From: Candidatus Sumerlaeota bacterium
Lineage (GTDB): Bacteria > Sumerlaeota > Sumerlaeia > SLMS01 > JAHLLQ01
Direction of reading: 5' to 3'
Assembly (NCBI GenBank): GCA_021772755.1
Contig: JAJFLJ010000276.1
Span: 1 to 37,744 of the forward strand
DNA length: 37,744 bases
A program made the translations under genes and the position numbers. Positions 33,078 to 37,744 of the stretch are shown here, one piece after another. Below the pieces are notes generated by a model that saw only the letters and a list, made by a program, of their open reading frames with translations, was not told the origin of the DNA and made no database searches. Every line of letters starts with the position of its first letter. Positions within the stretch are counted from its first letter, which is position 1.

Positions 33078-34163
33078 CTACCCTCCGAACCGCCCCACGA
33101 CCTCGTCCACGATCGTCCGCGTCGGCGACTCCCCGAAGTCCGCGAAGCCGAACGCCAGGTCGCGATAGTTCTCCAGAAACCCGTCCACCGCGCTCTCCTC
33201 GTACCGCGAGAGCACCACGTTCCGCCCGATGCCCTCCTGCCGCTCCGTCGCCTTGCGCAGCAGCAGGCACGGCTTGCCCATGTAGAAGCACTCCTCCTGA
33301 TTGCTGCCCCCGTCCGTCGCCAGGAACTCGCTGTTCCACACCAGCTTGATGAACCGGAAGTAGTCGTAGCGCGGACGCAGCCGAATCCGCGGATTCCCCT
33401 TCAGCCGCTCCATCATCCCGAACCGCTTCAGCTTCGCCCGCGTCGGCGGATGCAGAATGAACAGCGCCGGCATCCGTTCCGCGATGCGCTCGACCAGCCC
33501 CACCACCCGTTCCATCGCCGCGCGGTCGAAGATGTTCTCGAACCGGTGCAGCGAAACCACGCAGTACCTTCCCCGCGGAACCGGAACGTCCACGCTCTCC
33601 ATCCGCGCCGCCGCCAGCCGCAGCGAATCCAGCAGCGTGTTGTGCACCGTGTCGATCTTGCGCCCCCGGTGCCCGCGCAGGTTCTCCACCGCCCACGCGC
33701 CGGGGCAGAAATACACGTCCGTCAGCCGGAACGTCAGCACCCGCGTCAACTCCTCGGGAAACGGGTTGAACAGATCGAACGACCGCAGTCCCGACTCCAC
33801 ATGCCCCACCCGCAGGCCCCGCACCCGCGCCAGCAGCGCCCCCAGCAGGCACGAAAACGTGTCGCCGTGAACCAGCACGATGCCCCGGCGGTCGCCGCGA
33901 AACGGATCCGGACGCCGCAGCAGCGCCCTGGCCAGAATCCGCGCCATCCACACCGCCATCGCCGGCACCGATTTGATGTCGCGCCCCTCGTGCAGCACCA
34001 CGTCCGGGTCCCGCACCCCGAAGTTCTCCCGCAGATCCCGGATCGTCTCGTGGTGCTGGCCCGTGAACACGAAATTCCACGCCGCGCCCCGCGATTCCAG
34101 CTCCGCCATCACGGGGCCCATCTTCACCAGCTGCGCCTTCGTTCCGATCACCACGTGTATCAT
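33078..34163 (-). CDS. UDP-N-acetylglucosamine 2-epimerase family protein
   Basis: The 361-aa protein is a GT-B-like member of the WecB/NeuC family, which interconverts UDP-GlcNAc and UDP-ManNAc or hydrolyses the product. Motifs are MIHVVIGTKAQLVKMGPVMA, VLVHGDTFSCLLGALLA, GHVESGLRSFD, PEELTRVLTFRLTD and FLATDGGSNQEECFYMGKPC followed by KATERQEG. The TDGGSNQEE form differs from the classical TDSGGxQEE but keeps the Glu pair. The product would feed envelope polysaccharide synthesis. It is not in an operon: the upstream gene ends in a terminator-like hairpin and the downstream gene is convergent. ATG at 34163 has no clear ribosome binding site. Confidence 0.88.
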   Translation of the reverse strand: MIHVVIGTKAQLVKMGPVMAELESRGAAWNFVFTGQHHETIRDLRENFGVRDPDVVLHEGRDIKSVPAMAVWMARILARALLRRPDPFRGDRRGIVLVHGDTFSCLLGALLARVRGLRVGHVESGLRSFDLFNPFPEELTRVLTFRLTDVYFCPGAWAVENLRGHRGRKIDTVHNTLLDSLRLAAARMESVDVPVPRGRYCVVSLHRFENIFDRAAMERVVGLVERIAERMPALFILHPPTRAKLKRFGMMERLKGNPRIRLRPRYDYFRFIKLVWNSEFLATDGGSNQEECFYMGKPCLLLRKATERQEGIGRNVVLSRYEESAVDGFLENYRDLAFGFADFGESPTRTIVDEVVGRFGG

Positions 34164-34222
34164 GCCGCGATGAACCCGGCCCCCCCGCCCAGCGACAACG
34201 CGAAAGACGCCCCCAACGAAAA

Positions 34223-34255
34223 CCGCCGGCCCGGAATCGTCGTCCGGGCCGGCGG
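34223..34255 (-). terminator. Strong intrinsic terminator after the SRPBCC gene
   Basis: CCGCCGGCCCGGA and TCCGGGCCGGCGG form a perfect 13-bp stem with a 7-nt loop, followed on the minus strand by TTTTCG. It lies 35 nt past the stop at 34291 and isolates the epimerase gene from upstream transcription. Confidence 0.85.
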
Positions 34256-34290
34256 GATCGCGTCCTGTTTCGCCGGGGAGAGAGCCGCCC

Positions 34291-34848
34291 TTATGCCGTC
34301 GGCGCGGCCGACTCGTGAATCGCGCGGATGCCGTTGAGGAACGTGTCCACCAGGCCCGTCACGCGCGCCTCCTGGCGGTCCGGCGCGCTGCCGGCCCGGT
34401 TCTCCGACTCCACGTCCCACACCAGCTCCGCCTTCCGATAGCCGCGGTCGGCCACCCGAATCGTCGCCGTCGTGATGGAATCGCGCAGCGGGCCCTCCAG
34501 GAAGCGGACCGTCACCGTACGAAGCGAGTCGTCCGTCTCCACGATCTCGACGTCCTGCGTCGAGCCGTTGTTCAGCCGGAGAACGCGAACGTTCCCGCCC
34601 TCCGCCGGCGACGTGCGAGAGGAAACGACGATTCCGCCGGACCACTGTTCCACCGTCTCGAAATCGCGCACCATCGCATAGACGTGGTCCGCCGATGCGT
34701 CGATCCCGACGCTTCGCTCCACGCGGATCGCCGTCGCGGGCGCCTTCTGCGCGGAGGCATCGGCTGCTGGTTCTTCGGCGCCCGGGGAAACCGTCGCGCC
34801 AAGGATGATCGTGCTCAGAATTGCGGGGAGAAACTTGCCGTACTTCAT
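34291..34848 (-). CDS. Secreted SRPBCC (START-like) domain protein
   Basis: The 185-aa product has a Sec signal (MKYGKFLPAILSTIILGATV then SPGA) and a mature SRPBCC fold. The domain opens RVERSVGIDASADHVYAMVR, followed by VEQWSGG, a form typical of polyketide cyclase/dehydrase-like proteins that bind a lipid or small hydrophobic ligand in a cavity. An exported version is less common than cytosolic ones. GGAG lies 8-9 nt before ATG. A palindrome similar to the one before tetR lies about 190 nt upstream, suggesting control by the adjacent TetR protein. Ligand unknown. Confidence 0.85.
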   Translation of the reverse strand: MKYGKFLPAILSTIILGATVSPGAEEPAADASAQKAPATAIRVERSVGIDASADHVYAMVRDFETVEQWSGGIVVSSRTSPAEGGNVRVLRLNNGSTQDVEIVETDDSLRTVTVRFLEGPLRDSITTATIRVADRGYRKAELVWDVESENRAGSAPDRQEARVTGLVDTFLNGIRAIHESAAPTA

Positions 34849-35036
34849 CGTTGGTACTCCGAATTATATGTGCGTAGGGGATTGGTCGGGGGTTGGGGGT
34901 TTGGAATTCCGTCTGGACGTTTGGGTCCTCTCCTCGGACGCACCCGGCTCCAAGGCGACTTGCATGCCGGAATTCGCCCTCCGGAACTGTATCCGGGCAA
35001 TTGCTCGCCAACTGTCCTGGCCGGGCGGCCCTGTTT

Positions 35037-35052
35037 CGGAACGATCGTTCAG
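35037..35052. promoter_or_regulatory. TetR operator-like palindrome, site 1
   Basis: CGGAACGATCGTTCAG contains the perfect 12-bp palindrome GAACGATCGTTC, extended outward by TTTC and GAAA. It lies between the tetR stop and the SRPBCC gene start and shares GAACG...CGTTCAG with site 2. Confidence 0.65.
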
Positions 35053-35076
35053 AAACGGCGGCAAGGAAAAGGCCCC

Positions 35077-35688
35077 CTACCCCCGCGCCGCCGCAGACCG
35101 CACCGCCAGCCCCGCCAGCGCCGTTTCCGCCACCTGCTCCAGCCGCACCCGGTCCTCCGGGTACGTCTGCGCGATCAGCGGCACGCTGAAGGACACCGCC
35201 ACCAGGTACCGCGCCAGCGACTCCGTCGGCGCCATCGACGCGATCGAGCCCACGCTCCGCGCGTTGCGGATCGCCACCGCGAACGCCTCCTCCAGCCGTC
35301 GGTGGAACGTCTGCGCCAGCTCCCGGATTTCCGCGTCCCGCGACGCCACCTCCGAAATGCTGTTGATCATCAGGCAGCCCCGCCGGCCCTTCGGCCCGCC
35401 AAAGTACTCCACCATCCCCGCGAAGTGCGCGCGGATGGCCGCCAGGCCGTCCTGGTTGGTGCGCAGCCGCGCCAGGGTGCTCTTCTCGAAGCCCTCCAGA
35501 TAGCGGTCCGCCGCCTTGCGAAACAGCGCGTGCTTGTCCCCGAAGAACTCGTACATCGTGAACCGGTTGATGCCCATCGCCTCCAGCAGATCGCTCACCC
35601 CGGCGGCTTCGTACCCTCTGGCCCAGAAGACCATCATGGCCTGGCGCAGAGCCTCGTCGGGATCGAACTTGCGGGGTCGGGGCGACAT
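35077..35688 (-). CDS. TetR/AcrR family transcriptional regulator
   Basis: The 203-aa protein has an N-terminal TetR helix-turn-helix (about residues 10-57: DEALRQAMMVFWARGYEAAG then VSDLLEAMGINRFTMYEFFG) and a helical ligand-binding C-domain with GRRGCLMINSISEVASRD, a form shared by YxaF/AcrR-like regulators of efflux or stress genes. These repressors bind short palindromes and release on ligand binding. Two similar palindromes lie on either side of the gene, one 37 nt upstream of its start, as expected for autoregulation. Possible targets are the SRPBCC gene and the divergent radical SAM unit. Confidence 0.93.
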   Translation of the reverse strand: MSPRPRKFDPDEALRQAMMVFWARGYEAAGVSDLLEAMGINRFTMYEFFGDKHALFRKAADRYLEGFEKSTLARLRTNQDGLAAIRAHFAGMVEYFGGPKGRRGCLMINSISEVASRDAEIRELAQTFHRRLEEAFAVAIRNARSVGSIASMAPTESLARYLVAVSFSVPLIAQTYPEDRVRLEQVAETALAGLAVRSAAARG

Positions 35689-35724
35689 GGCGGGGGAGCC
35701 TCGGAGTTGGGATCAAGCGCTTAT

Positions 35725-35740
35725 CTGAACGACCGTTCAG
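35725..35740. promoter_or_regulatory. TetR operator-like palindrome, site 2
   Basis: CTGAACGACCGTTCAG has 7-bp arms that match exactly around a two-base centre. It lies 37 nt upstream of tetR and 224 nt upstream of the divergent radical SAM gene, so it could control both. Confidence 0.72.
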
Positions 35741-35963
35741 AATCGCCCCATTCGGCCCCGAGAGTCAACTGCCGAATCCCGCCCCGCGACCGCCCTGCAA
35801 CGCCGCCGAGAATCCGGGGATGCGGTCGCGCAACGGGCGGGGCGGGCCAAACCGCAGCCCGGCGGAGGAGGTCGGGGTGGAGGAGACTTCGGGTTTCGGA
35901 TCGACAGCGGGGAGAGAATCCGCCAGTCTGTACCGTGACCGACGGGAACGGAGGCCGGGGCCT

Positions 35964-37157
35964 ATGGGAAGCGCGCATCAGGACGATTCGCCGGAACTGA
36001 CGGTGACGTTCCATCTCACGCACAATTGCAACATTCGCTGTTCGTACTGCTACACGGGCGAGAAGTTCGGGCGGGGCATGACGGACGAAACGGCGGACCA
36101 GGCGGTGGACTTTGCCCTGGCGCTGGTGCGCGACCGCGGGGTCTCCCAACTCAACGCCGTGTTCTTCGGCGGCGAGCCGCTGCTTCGCAAGGACCTGCTC
36201 CTTCGGATCGCGGACCGGCTGCTTGAGGAAGCGCCGGTCCCTGTCACCCTCAAGACGAGCACCAACGGGCTGCTGCTGACGGAAGAGGTCGTCGGCGAGT
36301 TGGTGGCGAGAGGGCTCTTCGTTTCCATCAGCATGGACGGCACACCGAAACAGCATGACCGCCAGCGGCGGGACATTCACGGCAGGGGAACCTCTTCGAG
36401 GCTGGGCGTCGTCGTCGACAGTCTCCTCCGGGAGATTCCCTCCGCACACGTCAACTGCGTCGTGACTCCGCAGTCGGCGGGGAGTCTCGACGAATCCGTC
36501 GCGTGGCTTTCCGACAGGGGGTTCATGTTCATTTCGACGTCGCTCGACTACGGCGACCCGGGCTGGACGCGGGCGGACCTGACGCGGCTCGCCGCGTCCT
36601 ACGGGCGCCTTGCGAAATGGTACGAGCGCCGGACGCGGGAAGGCCGAAAGTTCTACCTGAGCGGATTCGACAACCGGATACGGTCGCGAACGTGGGGACC
36701 GGTCGGCGACGGAGACCGCTGCGCACCCGGAGAGTCCAGCTTCTCCATCGCCCCATCCGGCCGCATCTATCCGTGCATCCAGTTCGTGGGCGAGGACAAC
36801 GACCACCGCTACGCGATCGGCGACGTGCGAACGGGGCTTGCGCGGGACGCGAAGACCCGCGTGCCCGGCTGCTCGCGCGACGAATGCCGGGGATGCGCGC
36901 TGCTGGACCGCTGCGGTTCGGGATGCGCCTGCGTCAACATGCAGGCGCACGGCGATCCCGCGCTCGTCAGCGCGCTCGTCTGCGAGCACGAGCGCCTGCT
37001 GATGCCCATCGTCGATCGAATGGCGAACCGACTTTGGAGGAAGCGAAACGCCGCGTTTCTCCGCAAGCACTACGACTCCGAGTTCCCGCTGGTCAATTTC
37101 GTCGAAGAGGTCATTCTGCGCGAAGCCATGGCCGGACCGACAGGAGGTGCCGCATGA
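35964..37157 (+). CDS. Radical SAM/SPASM maturase
   Basis: The 397-aa enzyme has the CxxxCxxC cluster motif at Cys22, Cys26 and Cys29 (HNCNIRCSYCYTGEKF), GGEP at 69-72, and a TIM-barrel core to about 240. A SPASM domain follows with Cys at 253, 271, 303, 308, 311, 317, 321, 323 and 340 (DRCGSGCACVNMQAHGD), enough for two auxiliary iron-sulfur clusters. Enzymes of this build (AlbA, anSME and RiPP maturases) modify peptide or protein side chains. No separate RRE domain is seen. ATG at 35964 is preceded by GGAGG, and the 48-residue longer track start is unlikely. Its stop overlaps the next ATG, so the downstream protein is the likely substrate. The family within SPASM proteins is not identified. 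Confidence 0.92.
   Translation: MGSAHQDDSPELTVTFHLTHNCNIRCSYCYTGEKFGRGMTDETADQAVDFALALVRDRGVSQLNAVFFGGEPLLRKDLLLRIADRLLEEAPVPVTLKTSTNGLLLTEEVVGELVARGLFVSISMDGTPKQHDRQRRDIHGRGTSSRLGVVVDSLLREIPSAHVNCVVTPQSAGSLDESVAWLSDRGFMFISTSLDYGDPGWTRADLTRLAASYGRLAKWYERRTREGRKFYLSGFDNRIRSRTWGPVGDGDRCAPGESSFSIAPSGRIYPCIQFVGEDNDHRYAIGDVRTGLARDAKTRVPGCSRDECRGCALLDRCGSGCACVNMQAHGDPALVSALVCEHERLLMPIVDRMANRLWRKRNAAFLRKHYDSEFPLVNFVEEVILREAMAGPTGGAA
37142..37148 (+). promoter_or_regulatory. Strong Shine-Dalgarno for the substrate-like gene
   Basis: AGGAGGT lies 5 nt before the ATG at 37154, inside the maturase gene. It is the best ribosome binding site in the window and suggests that the downstream product is made in excess over the enzyme. 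Confidence 0.85.
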
Positions 37158-37744
37158 CCGCTCCGATGAAGGTGCGTCCGCTCCGTTCGTATACCGTTCC
37201 GAAGTACCCTTCGGCGGCGGACCCGAACCCGCTGGACGAAACGCCCGGCGTGCCGCACGCCACCTCCCGCGAGGTTCTTGCGGCGCTCTCGGCGCTGGGA
37301 ATCGCTTCGACGATGGGGTGCGGATCGCAGGGCGGGGCGCCGGACAGCGCAGGTCAAAACCCCTTTTCCACGAGCTCGGTCACGAAAAGGTCCTTTGAGT
37401 ATTCCGAGAACGGTTCAGGGAGACAGGCGCCGCCGCCGCCCATGTTCACCAGTTACGGAACGGGAATGTTCGGGACGGGATCGTGGCTGGCACCCTCCAG
37501 AAAATCCGGAAACATCGAGCGGTATCGCGTGGAGCAGGCACTCGACGCGATCATGAGGGATGCGGGTTTCGAGCCGGAGAAACGGGTGGCGGTGGAGATC
37601 GACGGCGTGGAATTCGTCGCGCGGGGATTCGACGCGAAGCACGGAATCGGCTACGCCTTCTATCACGGCGACACCGGCACCATCGCGATTCCGAAGAACG
37701 CGACGAGAAGCATGGAGGAACAGGTCCTGCGCATCGAGGCCCAC
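37154..37744 (+). CDS. Candidate radical SAM substrate / RiPP-like protein (open at window end)
   Basis: This reading frame of 197 codons has no stop before the window ends and is missing from the ORF track. Its start is fixed by AGGAGGT and by an ATGA overlap with the maturase gene. The product has four parts. The first is a basic leader-like N-terminus (MKVRPLRSYTVPKYP, residues 5-19). Next is a hydrophobic segment (REVLAALSALGIASTMGCG, 39-57) that could be a helix or a poor lipobox. Then comes a Ser/Gly/Pro-rich stretch with the near-repeat SYGTGMFGTGSW (100-111). Last is a folded-looking C-part with VEIDGVEFVARGFDAKHGIG. No enzyme motif is visible. The pairing suggests it is modified by the maturase; that is inference. 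Confidence 0.8.
   Translation, partial: MTAPMKVRPLRSYTVPKYPSAADPNPLDETPGVPHATSREVLAALSALGIASTMGCGSQGGAPDSAGQNPFSTSSVTKRSFEYSENGSGRQAPPPPMFTSYGTGMFGTGSWLAPSRKSGNIERYRVEQALDAIMRDAGFEPEKRVAVEIDGVEFVARGFDAKHGIGYAFYHGDTGTIAIPKNATRSMEEQVLRIEAH

Noticed and set aside
34863-34868. TATAAT on the minus strand before the SRPBCC gene
   Set aside because: It lies directly against the ribosome binding site, which would leave almost no 5' leader, and no -35 element is found at the right distance.
1-37744. CRISPR arrays, tRNA or rRNA genes, riboswitches, phage genes
   Set aside because: No regular spacer-repeat pattern, cloverleaf, rRNA-like block, recognisable riboswitch core or phage structural gene was seen on reading. 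The dispersed repeats differ in spacing and orientation. A covariance-model scan would settle the RNA question.
37415-37744. 109-aa minus-strand ORF at the window end
   Set aside because: It is antisense to the well-supported substrate-like gene, has no ribosome binding site visible and no recognisable features.

Overview
This is a high-GC bacterial window with dense, overlapping gene organisation and no rRNA, tRNA or CRISPR that I can see. Taxonomy can only be guessed. The envelope is of the Gram-negative kind (RND efflux pump, several Sec and lipobox signals). Two traits recall uncultured lineages of the Sumerlaeota / Planctomycetes-like sort: a GspG-type C-terminal motif in a small membrane protein, and many interspersed palindromic repeats between genes. 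I treat that as a weak inference.

Left third (1-14 kb, almost all minus strand): a nucleotide biosynthesis super-operon read right to left as purS-purQ-[insertion]-lipoprotein-purL-purF-purM-pyrB-pyrC-pyrF-pyrE. Nearly every junction overlaps by 4-19 nt, so purine and pyrimidine synthesis are translationally chained. Between purQ and the lipoprotein-purL unit sits a small IS200/IS605-like (RAYT) transposase gene, flanked by inverted copies of a three-hairpin repeat. A GT4 glycosyltransferase lies upstream of purS. The dihydroorotase has Arg in place of the first metal-ligand His.

Middle (14-28.4 kb): a plus-strand lipoprotein and an RND pump pair (periplasmic adaptor plus permease, no TolC partner seen), a minus-strand ComEC DNA-uptake channel, then a tightly overlapping plus-strand operon. 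That operon encodes a GT2 polyprenyl-phosphate sugar transferase, a GT-C membrane transferase, an ArnD-like deacetylase, an LPG-synthase-TM type flippase and two sulfotransferases. It reads as an Arn-like lipid-linked sugar pathway combined with glycan sulfation.

Right part (28.4-33 kb): an accessory stretch of orphan envelope proteins (a secreted beta-rich protein, an ankyrin lipoprotein, another lipoprotein and a small membrane protein), visibly less GC-rich and separated by repeats. The secreted-protein gene lies between two roughly 280-bp direct repeats that include the 3' end of the sulfotransferase gene. Then come a WecB-like epimerase, a secreted SRPBCC protein, and a TetR regulator with a palindromic operator-like site on each side.

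Right edge (35.9-37.7 kb): a radical SAM/SPASM maturase is translationally coupled to a gene that runs off the window and is absent from the ORF track. That gene has the strongest Shine-Dalgarno in the window. Its product has a basic N-terminus, a hydrophobic segment, and a Pro/Gly/Phe-rich middle. I judge this pair the best candidate for an undescribed peptide or protein modification (RiPP-like) system.
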